This document shows positions 16,413-24,413 of a stretch of 33,560 nucleotides of DNA, one piece after another. The number at the start of each line of letters is the position of its first letter. Within the stretch, counting starts at the first letter, position 1. Source of the stretch: Dehalococcoidia bacterium (lineage in GTDB: Bacteria; Chloroflexota; Dehalococcoidia; Dehalococcoidales; UBA3254); contig JANYAV010000024.1 of assembly GCA_025361145.1 (NCBI GenBank), forward strand, positions 1-33,560, given 5' to 3'. The notes beneath the pieces are model-generated. The model did no database searches. It was not told the origin of the DNA and worked only from the letters and a program-made list of their open reading frames with translations. The position numbers were made by a program, and so were the translations under genes.

Positions 16413-16681
16413 CAATGTCGAGAGAAGAGTGCGGGCGGATCGGCGGACTGAGAACTTTAGAGAGGCACGGCAGGAATCACTTTTCCAGCATCGGCAAGTC
16501 TCCGAAACCCAGGAATCCAACATTAGCTGAAATACTGGAGCGAAATCCAGAATTAACGATAAAGGAGGATTGGAAAGAAAAGAATCCTCGGCAACTGAGT
16601 CTAGCGGCTCAACGAGTGATTGACCGAATTATCAGAGAAGCAAGGGAGGTGCACCTTATCGAATCAAAAAAGAGCTTATAA
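16409..16681 (+). CDS. Phage-type hypothetical protein (90 aa)
   Basis: A 90-residue basic protein starting MTMSREECGRIGGLRTLERHGRNHF. The N-terminal GRIGG-xx-TLERHGRxHFSxIGK stretch resembles the Gly/Lys-rich motifs of small KGG-type or phage-associated proteins, but I cannot name a family. The C-terminal half is helical (AAQRVIDRIIREAREVHLI). GGAAGGAGG lies about 9 bases upstream. It overlaps the Cro-like gene by 4 bp, so it is the second gene of the rightward early operon. Function unknown. Confidence 0.65.
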   Translation: MTMSREECGRIGGLRTLERHGRNHFSSIGKSPKPRNPTLAEILERNPELTIKEDWKEKNPRQLSLAAQRVIDRIIREAREVHLIESKKSL

Positions 16682-16714
16682 ACTGCTAACACCGACAACA
16701 TCCAATAAATAGAA

Positions 16715-16742
16715 GGAGCCGCTGGTTAAGAGCCAGGGCTCC
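16715..16742 (+). other. Hairpin just upstream of a ribosome site
   Basis: GGAGCC-G-CTGG (16715-16725) pairs with CCAG-GGCTCC (16733-16742) around a 7-nt loop, with one bulged G. The ribosome site GAGGAG of the next gene begins two or three bases later, so the hairpin could affect its translation or mRNA stability. No U-run follows, so it is not an intrinsic terminator. Confidence 0.4.
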
Positions 16743-16756
16743 GAGGAGACACCCGA

Positions 16757-16975
16757 TTGAAACCCACACTTACCCTACCAGAGAAACCCAAAGACAATAA
16801 TGAACGCTACTGCCCGCAGTGCAGGATCGACAGAATTATCCTGCGCGACATGCTGCACTCCAAAGGGAATTCTCGAGGAGGCAACCGATCTCGCAAGGCA
16901 GAGGCACACAGAATTATGGACAATTGCCCGGCATGCCGGGCTGCCATGAAAGTACATAAGAAAGGACTTTCATAA
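16757..16975 (+). CDS. Small zinc-finger-like protein (72 aa)
   Basis: It starts at TTG 16757, chosen because GAGGAG lies about eight bases upstream and no ATG fits. The product has CPQC near residues 19-22 and CPAC near residues 58-61, two knuckles separated by a basic linker (SRGGNRSRKAEAHR), consistent with one zinc-binding fold in a DNA- or RNA-binding protein. Small proteins of this type are common among phage early genes. No family can be named. Confidence 0.5.
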   Translation: MKPTLTLPEKPKDNNERYCPQCRIDRIILRDMLHSKGNSRGGNRSRKAEAHRIMDNCPACRAAMKVHKKGLS

Positions 16976-17009
16976 GGGCAGTCCTTGCTTTTAGGCAAGG
17001 GCTGTCCTT
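16975..17009 (+). other. Long hairpin in the leader of the replication gene
   Basis: AGGGCAGTCCTTGC (16975-16988) pairs, with G-T wobbles, with GCAAGGGCTGTCCTT (16995-17009). It starts at the stop codon of the zinc-finger gene and ends 25 bp before the replication gene, and could be an attenuator or an RNase barrier. The downstream sequence is A-rich, not U-rich, so a classical terminator is unlikely. Confidence 0.4.
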
Positions 17010-17034
17010 TAAGAACGAAGGAAAGAGAAACGAG

Positions 17035-17892
17035 ATGGCCAAAGGCAGAATGCTACACAAGAAAATCTCCAATAGCAAGCGGGTCAATGACCTGCCGGTG
17101 GAAGCGGCACTGCTTTACACCTGGCTGATCTCCCATCTCGACTATAACGGGGTGTTTTACGGCAGCGCACAAATGATTAAAAGCCTGGTATTTCCGCGCC
17201 GAGAATGCAGCGTTAAGCAGGTTGAAAACTGGTTGCGGGCTATGGAAACGGCAAAAAATGATGACGGAATGACGCTGGTAAAACGATTTAAGGTTAATGA
17301 GGAACTTTTTTTATGGATGCCAGGGTTTAAGGGAGAGCAGCCGGGACTGCGCGCGGAAAGGGAGGCAAGTGACTTCCCAAACCCACCCCAAATGGATAAA
17401 ACGAGCCAGAATAATGATACAAATGACGGAAATTTGCGGGAAAAAGACGGGAATAATACTGAAAAACAGCGGCAAATTGTGGGAGTCATCCCGGAAAAAG
17501 ACGGCGAAAAGTCCGCACAAGGACAAGGTCAAGTACAAGGGGAAATACAAGAAGAACTAGAAGAAGAAAAAGAAACCAGTAGTTGTTGTTCAGAAAATGA
17601 CAAGTTGAGCTCCCAGGAAATCGCCGAGGTGGCCAAGGCCTTTGAGGAAAACGTGTGCAAGCTGACCTCAGGGATCGCGGTCGAATTGAACGAAGCCCTG
17701 CAATACTACAGCAAACAGGAACTTTTAGACGCGATAAAAGCCTGCGCCCTGCAAAACAAGCACACGATGGCCTATTTCCTGGGGGTACTGCGGAACAAAA
17801 ACGGCGCCCACTGCGACAATGGGCCGCCGAAATACAAAGTTGATCCGGATAAATATATCAAAGGCAAATACGGACATATGGTCCAACGTTAA
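17035..17892 (+). CDS. DnaD-like phage replication protein
   Basis: The 285-residue protein has an N-terminal winged-helix-like domain (GRMLHKKISNSKRVNDLPVE then ALLYTWLISHLDYNGVF) as in phage replisome organisers. A disordered, charged linker spans about 115-190 and includes a run of Glu. A C-terminal DnaD/DnaB2-type domain follows (AVELNEALQYYSKQELLDAI, TMAYFLGVLRNK). Such proteins bind the phage origin and recruit helicase loaders. No helicase loader gene follows within the window. The gene starts after a purine-rich leader and is part of the rightward early region. Its presence supports a phage or phage-satellite origin of this block. Confidence 0.75.
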   Translation: MAKGRMLHKKISNSKRVNDLPVEAALLYTWLISHLDYNGVFYGSAQMIKSLVFPRRECSVKQVENWLRAMETAKNDDGMTLVKRFKVNEELFLWMPGFKGEQPGLRAEREASDFPNPPQMDKTSQNNDTNDGNLREKDGNNTEKQRQIVGVIPEKDGEKSAQGQGQVQGEIQEELEEEKETSSCCSENDKLSSQEIAEVAKAFEENVCKLTSGIAVELNEALQYYSKQELLDAIKACALQNKHTMAYFLGVLRNKNGAHCDNGPPKYKVDPDKYIKGKYGHMVQR

Positions 17893-17908
17893 AAAAGGAG
17901 ATAAACGC

Positions 17909-18127
17909 ATGAATCTGGACTCGCAACTCAAACCGGCACATCGGGCAGCCGGCCTTCGCCTGGAGGACGATGAGGATTTTATCTATCTGACCTTGAATGA
18001 CGAAGGAATTGGAATTTTCAGGCTGGGAACTACCCGGCATGAAATATTAGAAATTGCCGATCGTTATGTTAAGGCAGCGACCAGCAGCAAAATATTATGG
18101 AGCTTGAAAAACATATGCAGTGCGTGA
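17909..18127 (+). CDS. Hypothetical protein (72 aa)
   Basis: Start ATG 17909 follows AAAAAAGGAGATAAACGC, a near-perfect ribosome site; a longer frame reaching back into the previous gene has no such signal. The product (MNLDSQLKPAHRAAGLRLED, then DDFIYL-type beta strands, then EILEIADRYVKAA) looks like a small alpha/beta protein of the phage early-gene type. No family recognised. It lies 16 bp after the replication gene. Confidence 0.6.
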   Translation: MNLDSQLKPAHRAAGLRLEDDEDFIYLTLNDEGIGIFRLGTTRHEILEIADRYVKAATSSKILWSLKNICSA

Positions 18128-18264
18128 CGTGTCAAACCGATCTGGTAAGTCTGGGTCTGGCCATTCTGAAGGTTAAGGTGGGTTATTGCCCCAAGTGCGG
18201 GCTGATGTATGCACAGAAGAAGGGGGCGGCTGGGGGAGCAGCGGGCGTGACGGGAAGCAAGTAA
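18097..18264 (+). CDS. Small zinc-ribbon protein (55 aa)
   Basis: ATG at 18097 opens a 55-residue frame ending at TAA 18264 and overlapping the previous gene by 31 bp in another frame. It contains CVTC (Cys9, Cys12) and CPKCG (Cys31, Cys34), an ordinary four-cysteine zinc ribbon, and ends in a Gly/Ala-rich tail. A second possible start is the internal Met7. The regular knuckle spacing makes a chance frame unlikely; the ribosome site is poor. Function unknown. Confidence 0.5.
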   Translation: MELEKHMQCVTCQTDLVSLGLAILKVKVGYCPKCGLMYAQKKGAAGGAAGVTGSK

Positions 18265-18346
18265 ACCTCAATAATACTTGATAAACAGACTCTCCACGTT
18301 ATATACTAACCACAAATAATAAAACTAAAGACAATTAAATTGTATA

Positions 18347-18375
18347 TTGACTGATATCAAACTTCTAAATAAAAT
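18347..18375 (+). promoter_or_regulatory. Promoter of the defence locus
   Basis: TTGACT (18347-18352), a 17-bp spacer and TAAAAT (18370-18375) form a good sigma-70-type promoter 40 bp before the first defence gene, in an AT-rich 150-bp gap after the phage-type genes. Confidence 0.55.
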
Positions 18376-18414
18376 AAGTCGAGATGGTTAAAATAGGACA
18401 GTGATTACTTTATC

Positions 18415-19722
18415 ATGAACATAAGAATCGGTGAAATTTTTAGAGTAGAATGGCCAGGAAACCGAAACAAAAACGAGGTTCCTGGTAAGTACCGATCTTA
18501 CTATGAATTGACTCAAGGAAAACATACAGTTGGCGCTGATATCAACAAGGGTATATGGGCCTATAAAGAAATACGAGAAACTAATACCAAATTTAATAGG
18601 CGACCGGCAATACTTTTACACAGTAACCCATGCAAAGAAGCTTCACTGGACGTACCCTGGATAGACATCATCGAACCCGATAACGGCTCAGCCATTTATA
18701 ACGGAGATAATAGAAAACTATCAACACCTTCAACTGCCAGGGGGAATGACCTCCTTATTAATCTATCCCGTTTCTACAATACTCCAGAACTCCGTATTTA
18801 TGCACCCCCAATTCTATTATTTACTCAACACATAACAAATGGAAACCGAAGAGGATACAGACAATTCTCTGGCTATGGAATACCTACAAAATACGTTTTA
18901 CAATCACAATCCGCAAAAGATATATATTTTACAAATCTAGTTCTTGAAATCGCATTATTCAATCTGGACAAAGAGAATGATTCATTCGATTGGAAATGGA
19001 TAGATGCCCGACGGGATAGTTCAACGACAGCGGAGGCGGCTTTACGTTTAGCGCCATCAGCTTGGAAACTATGGGTTTTACAAGGTGATGATGTTATAGA
19101 GCATTGTCGGAGAAAAGTTGCCAGAAATAGAGTGGTTTGCTCAAAGGACCAACTTCCTGAAACAAACGGTGACATTGAATTACTGGAAAAGTTGGTCGCA
19201 GCATTTCGCCCAAACCGTTATGCATTCGAAGGTTTAGCCGCACTAATAGCACAAAGAGTGATTGGCAACAATTGTGTGCGTGGTTGGGTCACTAAACGCT
19301 CAGGCGACGGTGGTGTCGACTTCGTATGCCGCCTGGATGTTGGCACAGGTCTTAGCCGGTCATCCATGGTGGTTTTGGGCCAAGCAAAATGCACTGGAAT
19401 TAAAACAGCGGTTAGTGGTCACGATTTAGCCAGGGTGGTTGCGCGTTTGCAAAGGGGCTGGCTGGGAGTATACGTCACAACCGGAATATTTTCTGAACCT
19501 GCCCAAGAAGAATTATATGCCGATAGATATCCAATTGTACTAATAAGTGGAAAGCGTGTAGTGCAGGAAATAAAACTAATAATGAATACTGAAAACATCG
19601 GCTTTGAAGAATTGTTATCGCGGGAAAGTAAATGGTACCAAGAACATATAGAACCAGTTGACGCGGGACGCATCGTGGATCAAACCATGTTTGGAACTGA
19701 ATTTACTCCCGAGACCGATTAG
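18415..19722 (+). CDS. Mrr-like restriction endonuclease
   Basis: The C-terminal third is an Mrr_cat nuclease domain: FEGLAALIAQRVIG helix, then KRSGDGGVDF with Asp298 and the catalytic Asp302, then VVLGQAKC with Gln323 and Lys325 (the D...QxK form of PD-(D/E)XK), then GVYVTTGIFSEPAQEE and PIVLISGKRVVQ, the usual family ending. The first ~260 residues match no domain I know; they begin MNIRIGEIFRVEWPGNRN and may be the DNA- or partner-recognition region. It lies 13 bp before the methyltransferase gene. It could cut unmodified DNA as a type II partner, or modified DNA as classical type IV Mrr enzymes do; the neighbouring methyltransferase favours the first. No clear ribosome site precedes the ATG. 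Confidence 0.85.
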   Translation: MNIRIGEIFRVEWPGNRNKNEVPGKYRSYYELTQGKHTVGADINKGIWAYKEIRETNTKFNRRPAILLHSNPCKEASLDVPWIDIIEPDNGSAIYNGDNRKLSTPSTARGNDLLINLSRFYNTPELRIYAPPILLFTQHITNGNRRGYRQFSGYGIPTKYVLQSQSAKDIYFTNLVLEIALFNLDKENDSFDWKWIDARRDSSTTAEAALRLAPSAWKLWVLQGDDVIEHCRRKVARNRVVCSKDQLPETNGDIELLEKLVAAFRPNRYAFEGLAALIAQRVIGNNCVRGWVTKRSGDGGVDFVCRLDVGTGLSRSSMVVLGQAKCTGIKTAVSGHDLARVVARLQRGWLGVYVTTGIFSEPAQEELYADRYPIVLISGKRVVQEIKLIMNTENIGFEELLSRESKWYQEHIEPVDAGRIVDQTMFGTEFTPETD

Positions 19723-19735
19723 ATGGAATGATAAT

Positions 19736-20716
19736 ATGATACAAAATAAAAAACAGATAAAGACGCTAGATTTATTTTCAGGTTGCGGTGGGAGCAGCTG
19801 CGGAGCAAATGAATCCGGAGTAAACATCGTTGCGGCTGTTGATGCTTGGCCGTTGGCAAGAGATACATATATTGAAAATTTTAAAAATATCAGTTTTTAT
19901 TGTGATTTTATCGAGAATATTAATCCAGCCGATATCGAAAATAAAGTTGGGAAAATTGATTTGATTCTGGCATCCCCTGAATGCACCAGCCACACATGTG
20001 CTCGAGGAAACAACCCAGGATCAGAAAGTAGCCGCATGACAGCCTTTGAGGTATTACGCTTCGCCCGGATTTTGAAACCAAGGTGGATCGTTATTGAGAA
20101 CGTAGTGCATATGCGTAAATGGAAAAGGTATAAAGAACTTATAGATACACTGGAAAAAGAACTCAAATACCAAGTTAGAGTGCAAACGCTCACCGCTTCG
20201 GCATTTGGTGTACCACAATCGCGGAGACGGTTATTCATTACGTGTGATAAAAAAGAAATGCCACCCGTTATCACGCCTAGTATTAGGGCACGTCGGAAAA
20301 CTGTTAAAGACATTATAGAAAACGATGCAGATTATCCGTTTTCACAACTAGTTACTGAAAAGCGGGCAAAGGCAACACTCGAAAGGGCTGAACGTGCATT
20401 TTCCGAAGTAGGAAAAGATAAATCGTTTCTGCTTGTCTATTACGGAAGCGATGCCGCTGGCGGATGGCAGTCAATTGACAAACCTCTGCGTACCGTCACA
20501 ACGGTCGATAGATTTGCATATGTAAAACCCAGTGATAATGGACATTTAATGCGTATGCTCCAAGTCCCAGAGATAAAAGCGGCAATGGGATTCCCTTCTC
20601 AATTTAAAATGCCCCATGGAACCAGACGGGAAAAAATTCATATGTTAGGTAATGCTGTATGCCCGCCAGTGATGGAACATGTAATTCGTAGTCTTACACA
20701 TAAACCACAAGAGTAA
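19736..20716 (+). CDS. DNA (cytosine-5) methyltransferase
   Basis: Transfers methyl from SAM to C5 of cytosine, presumably marking self DNA. Start 19736 gives MIQNKKQIKTLDLFSGCGG; a longer frame starts within the preceding gene. Motifs in order: I (DLFSGCGGSSCGANESG), IV (ASPECTSHT, catalytic Cys83; PEC where PPC is usual), VI (IENV), VIII (QSRRRLFIT), a short target-recognition region, and IX/X ending LGNAVCPPVMEHVI. At 326 residues it is a compact Dcm-type enzyme. The recognition sequence cannot be read from the protein. It lies between the Mrr-like nuclease and the twin-ATPase gene. Confidence 0.93.
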   Translation: MIQNKKQIKTLDLFSGCGGSSCGANESGVNIVAAVDAWPLARDTYIENFKNISFYCDFIENINPADIENKVGKIDLILASPECTSHTCARGNNPGSESSRMTAFEVLRFARILKPRWIVIENVVHMRKWKRYKELIDTLEKELKYQVRVQTLTASAFGVPQSRRRLFITCDKKEMPPVITPSIRARRKTVKDIIENDADYPFSQLVTEKRAKATLERAERAFSEVGKDKSFLLVYYGSDAAGGWQSIDKPLRTVTTVDRFAYVKPSDNGHLMRMLQVPEIKAAMGFPSQFKMPHGTRREKIHMLGNAVCPPVMEHVIRSLTHKPQE

Positions 20717-20805
20717 TGAAGCATATTGGATTTAGCAAATTTTCGTGCCAAATTTAAGGAATGGCAACAGTTAACGGGAATGAATTATGCCGGTCAAGGA
20801 TAAAA

Positions 20806-22950
20806 ATGAACGATTCGACCAAAGTAATAGTATTTAAACCCAGAGCACGAATGCTTCTTTTACTCGGCGATCAACTCATTAAGGACCCCGGCATTGCCGT
20901 TTTTGAACTAGTGAAGAATGCTTTTGATGCTGATTCCCCAGATGTCACTGTTACAATGTCACATATCACTGATCAAAAATTGGGAACTATTGTGGTAGAA
21001 GATTCCGGCACCGGAATGGATTATAAAACAGTCACAGAAGTCTGGATGGAACCCGGAACCGATTACCGTGCGCGTCAAAGAGCTAGAGGAGAACGAACTC
21101 CAAAATATCACCGTCTACCGCTTGGTGAAAAAGGCGTAGGAAGATTTGCAGTTCATAAGCTGGGAAATGAAATAAGGCTGATTACGCGAAAACTGAACGC
21201 GCCAGAGGTAGTGGTGGAGATAGACTGGACGGAATACTCCCAACAAAAGTACTTGGATCAAATTCCTGTCAGAGTTTTCGAAAGAACCCCCAAAGTATTT
21301 CTGGGAGAGTCAACCGGTACAAAAATAGAGATTTCTGATCTACGCAATGATTGGAGTCGCGGTATGGTCCGCGATTTGGCAAGGGCCATCAATTCCATCT
21401 GTTCGCCCTTTGAAAATATCAAAAACAAAAAAGAAAAAAAGACTACTAAAAAGGACAATCATGAATTTACGGCAAAATTAGTCTTAACCGAAAATCAGGA
21501 CTGGCTCGAGGGAATATTAAACACAGAGAAGGTTCTAGAGTACGCACTTTTTAAAGCCAGCTGTGAAATAACTGGGACGACTTTGAAATACGACTACGAA
21601 TTCCGGCCGTACCCTGCAATGGATGCCATAAAGGCAAGAATAGTTAAGCAAAATATCATGCAGTTATCTCAAAATAAAAAGGAAAATATCGATATCGATG
21701 TCATCGAAAAGCAAATTGGCCCTATACATTTAGATTTTTATATATATGACAGAGAAGCTAAGATTTTGTCTCTGGGGGTGGCGGACAAGCAAGGATTAAA
21801 GGAGTTCCTTGACAAGAACGGAGGTGTGAGAGTCTATAGAGAAGGTATTCGGGTTTACGACTACGGTGAACCTGGAAACGATTGGCTGGATCTCGGAGCA
21901 AAAAGGGTAAACATCCCCACAAAAAATATCAGCAACAATCTGGTAATTGGTGCCGTATCCTTACATTACGATAAAAATATTATTTTTAATCCTGATAAAA
22001 ATTTGGGCTTAATTGAAAAGACTAATCGAGAAGGATTTGTAGATAATGCAGCGTTTCGTGCATTACAGTGGGCTGTTGTTAGTGCTTTCACCCAAATAAC
22101 TCAAGAAAGAAATAAAGATAAGCTGCGAATCAGAAACGCCTACAACAGCAGCAAGATCAAAGAGCCAGTCATTGAAGATTTAACCGATCTGAAGAGCTTG
22201 ATTGAAAAAAAAGGATTAGAAGATGAATTAGGCCCTTATATTGACAGAATTGCAGCAGATTTCATAGCTATTAAGGAGAGATTTTTAACCAGTGCCAGCA
22301 CGGGATTGAGTCTTTCAACCGTTATCCATGAAGTAGAAAAAGGCGTACAAGAACTCAGCAGAGCCGTTGAAGAGGACCGAGCTACTCCCCGAATTAAACG
22401 CCTCGCAAGACATTTAGCAGAATTAATAGAGGGTTTTGCCTCATTGATCAGAAGATCCGGAATGACACGGGAACAAGCAAAGATCATGATCGACCAAGCA
22501 AGGTTCAATACCGAGTTAAGGCTCAAAGTACATGGAATTACATTAGTAACCAATTTTGACCAGGGCGATTTCGAGGTTAAATGTAGCCGTCGTTTGACAA
22601 TTGCTACTCTGATGAACCTGATAGACAACTCCATCTGGTGGCTCGAAAATAAATGGGGAGAGTCGAAAAAAAAGAAACGCATATATATTGGCACTTCAAA
22701 GGAATTTTCGGACGGACCAGCTATTGTAATAGCAGACAACGGTCCAGGATTTATGGACCCTCCAGAATATATGGTAGAACCATTTATGAGTAGGAAACCG
22801 GATGGAATGGGACTTGGGCTTCACATTGCTGATCAAGTCATGAGAGGACAAAAAGGCAGATTAGCATTCCCAGACAAAGGGGACGTCTCGCTGCCAACCG
22901 AATTTGATGGAGCTGTGGTAGCTCTAGTGTTTGGAGGGAATAACAGATGA
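20806..22950 (+). CDS. Twin-GHKL ATPase with histidine-kinase-like C-terminus
   Basis: A 714-residue protein with two ATP-binding GHKL domains. The N-terminal one is Hsp90/MutL-like: Glu34, Asn38 and Asp41 in FELVKNAFDAD, DSGTGM (Asp66-Met71), and GEKGVGRFAVHKLG from Gly107. The C-terminal one is kinase-like: NLIDNSIWWLE (Asn604, Asn608), DNGPGF (Asp644-Phe649), and GMGLGLHIADQV (Gly667-Val678). Between them is a helical stretch with VIHEVEKG (His508-Glu509), placed where the DHp phospho-accepting His-Glu of histidine kinases would be. I chose ATG 20806 because AAGGA lies 6 bases upstream; a frame from 20761 also exists. It overlaps the receiver-like gene by 4 bp (ATGA). Role inferred: infection sensor or signalling ATPase. 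Confidence 0.82.
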   Translation: MNDSTKVIVFKPRARMLLLLGDQLIKDPGIAVFELVKNAFDADSPDVTVTMSHITDQKLGTIVVEDSGTGMDYKTVTEVWMEPGTDYRARQRARGERTPKYHRLPLGEKGVGRFAVHKLGNEIRLITRKLNAPEVVVEIDWTEYSQQKYLDQIPVRVFERTPKVFLGESTGTKIEISDLRNDWSRGMVRDLARAINSICSPFENIKNKKEKKTTKKDNHEFTAKLVLTENQDWLEGILNTEKVLEYALFKASCEITGTTLKYDYEFRPYPAMDAIKARIVKQNIMQLSQNKKENIDIDVIEKQIGPIHLDFYIYDREAKILSLGVADKQGLKEFLDKNGGVRVYREGIRVYDYGEPGNDWLDLGAKRVNIPTKNISNNLVIGAVSLHYDKNIIFNPDKNLGLIEKTNREGFVDNAAFRALQWAVVSAFTQITQERNKDKLRIRNAYNSSKIKEPVIEDLTDLKSLIEKKGLEDELGPYIDRIAADFIAIKERFLTSASTGLSLSTVIHEVEKGVQELSRAVEEDRATPRIKRLARHLAELIEGFASLIRRSGMTREQAKIMIDQARFNTELRLKVHGITLVTNFDQGDFEVKCSRRLTIATLMNLIDNSIWWLENKWGESKKKKRIYIGTSKEFSDGPAIVIADNGPGFMDPPEYMVEPFMSRKPDGMGLGLHIADQVMRGQKGRLAFPDKGDVSLPTEFDGAVVALVFGGNNR

Positions 22951-24296
22951 AAGGACTTGGCGGCGTGAGAGTGATTGTTGTTGACGATAAAGAAGACGAA
23001 GCACTACCCATACTCAAAGACCTTGCCCAAAGAGGCATTCCTTCGGCTTTTTTTCTTGGAGGGTCAAAAGCCCCCGTTCCTGTCAGGCAGAACCCCGGAA
23101 TCAGATTAGCTATTCTCGATATGGACTTGGGTTGGATCGGAGCAACTGAAGCGGGAAAAGCCTCTTCACTCGCGAAATTCATCAGCAATATTTTTAGCCC
23201 TGAAAATGGACCATATGGTATATTGGCTTGGACAAGTTATCCTGAAATAGTTGAACATCTCAAAAAATACTTATATGCAGAAACATCATTTCCTCGCCCA
23301 ATTTTCACTTTGTGTCTCACCAAGGATGAATGTTCAATAAAAGGAAAGATAAGTGCCAAACTTTTATCCGAAAAGCTTGATCCACGGCTCGCCGATTTCA
23401 CTCCGTTAATGCTGATGGAAACATGGGAGGAACAAAGCTTTTGCGCAGCGACGGAGGTTACAAATACTCTTTCTAAAATGGCCGACTGTGATGCGCCTGA
23501 TCTTGATTCCTGGTCAACTGCATGGAATAAAAATTTCCTCAACTTAATGAATATTTTGGCAAAAGCCGAAATGGAACAAAACCTTGATTTAAATAACTGC
23601 CTCTCTGGATTCTACAATATTCTCAATCCATTGCATGCCGACAAAATGGAAACTAAATCCGCAACGCTCGTAAAGACTCATAAAAAAAAGGCAAAAGAAA
23701 TTATCGCAGCCGACGGTAAAAACGATCTCAATCAAAATGCGAATTTAAATACGATGTTACACCTTGGCTTTGAACAACTGAATCAATATTCACCAGGCAA
23801 TTTGTACATATTGTCAAAAGCGAAGATCCCTCCAGAATTAGCCAAAATAGATGGTATTCTGACAGAATTGTTCATACCAGTAAAAGACAAAACTGGTAAA
23901 GTGAAGCAAGAAGAAACGGAAATATTATTTACAAAAATGAAAACGCAAATAAAATTGATCGCGCTGGAAATTAGCGCTGCTTGCGATTATGCCCAGAAAC
24001 ATATTTATTTAGCTCGTTTTCTTGGAGGAATTCTAATACCGGAAACTCTAATCAAACATATCAGGCATAATGATTTATTCCTGAATAACTTCGGCCCGAT
24101 ATGCTTAAATATTGAAGGCTCACCAAGCGTGTACTACGTATGTTTGAGCGCGAGACATTTTGTAACACTTGATATTGAAAAAGCACAGAAACTTAGAGCA
24201 GTCGCCAAAATCAGATCTCAGGCTTTAGCAGTATTGCAAGATTGGTTTGCGCAACATGCCGGAAGACCCGGTATGGTATGGATTGGCACGAAATAG
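22947..24296 (+). CDS. Receiver-like domain protein, partner of the twin-GHKL ATPase
   Basis: The N-terminal ~130 residues resemble a response-regulator receiver: VIVVDDKEDE with Asp13 and Asp14, AILDMDLG with candidate phospho-acceptor Asp58 (or Asp60), AWTSYPE with Thr96, and TKDE with Lys126. The order acidic pair, Asp, Thr, Lys is that of CheY-like domains, with extra length between elements. The remaining ~320 residues are mostly helical, contain a Lys-rich segment near 235-250, and match no output domain I know; there is no helix-turn-helix. Its 4-bp overlap with the kinase-like gene implies a stoichiometric pair. It could be the effector or adaptor that passes the ATPase signal to the nuclease modules. 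Phosphotransfer is inference. Confidence 0.65.
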   Translation: MKGLGGVRVIVVDDKEDEALPILKDLAQRGIPSAFFLGGSKAPVPVRQNPGIRLAILDMDLGWIGATEAGKASSLAKFISNIFSPENGPYGILAWTSYPEIVEHLKKYLYAETSFPRPIFTLCLTKDECSIKGKISAKLLSEKLDPRLADFTPLMLMETWEEQSFCAATEVTNTLSKMADCDAPDLDSWSTAWNKNFLNLMNILAKAEMEQNLDLNNCLSGFYNILNPLHADKMETKSATLVKTHKKKAKEIIAADGKNDLNQNANLNTMLHLGFEQLNQYSPGNLYILSKAKIPPELAKIDGILTELFIPVKDKTGKVKQEETEILFTKMKTQIKLIALEISAACDYAQKHIYLARFLGGILIPETLIKHIRHNDLFLNNFGPICLNIEGSPSVYYVCLSARHFVTLDIEKAQKLRAVAKIRSQALAVLQDWFAQHAGRPGMVWIGTK

Positions 24297-24337
24297 ACTA
24301 TAGCGTTAATCAGCACCCGAACAGGTAATAGAGTTCC

Positions 24338-24368
24338 GACAGAATTTACATCGCGAGCTTATTCTGTC
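24338..24368 (+). promoter_or_regulatory. Inverted repeat in the gap between the two defence units
   Basis: GACAGAAT (24338-24345) and ATTCTGTC (24361-24368) are perfect 8-bp arms with a 15-nt spacer, in the only sizeable gap (117 bp) of the locus. A TTGACA follows at 24375-24380 but no good -10. The repeat may be an operator, an mRNA-processing hairpin or a weak terminator, and suggests the second unit can be expressed separately. Confidence 0.4.
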
Positions 24369-24413
24369 TAGGTTTTGACAGCAGCTTAACGACGCGGACA
24401 TCTAAAAATCTAA

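Noticed and set aside
16757-17034. CRISPR-like or tandem repeat array suggested by the hairpins here
   Set aside because: The hairpins differ from one another, and I saw no regularly spaced repeats here or elsewhere in the window.
22236-22739. 167-aa frame opposite the twin-GHKL ATPase gene
   Set aside because: Antisense to the DHp-like and kinase-like domain region; Ser/Leu-rich shadow with no motif.
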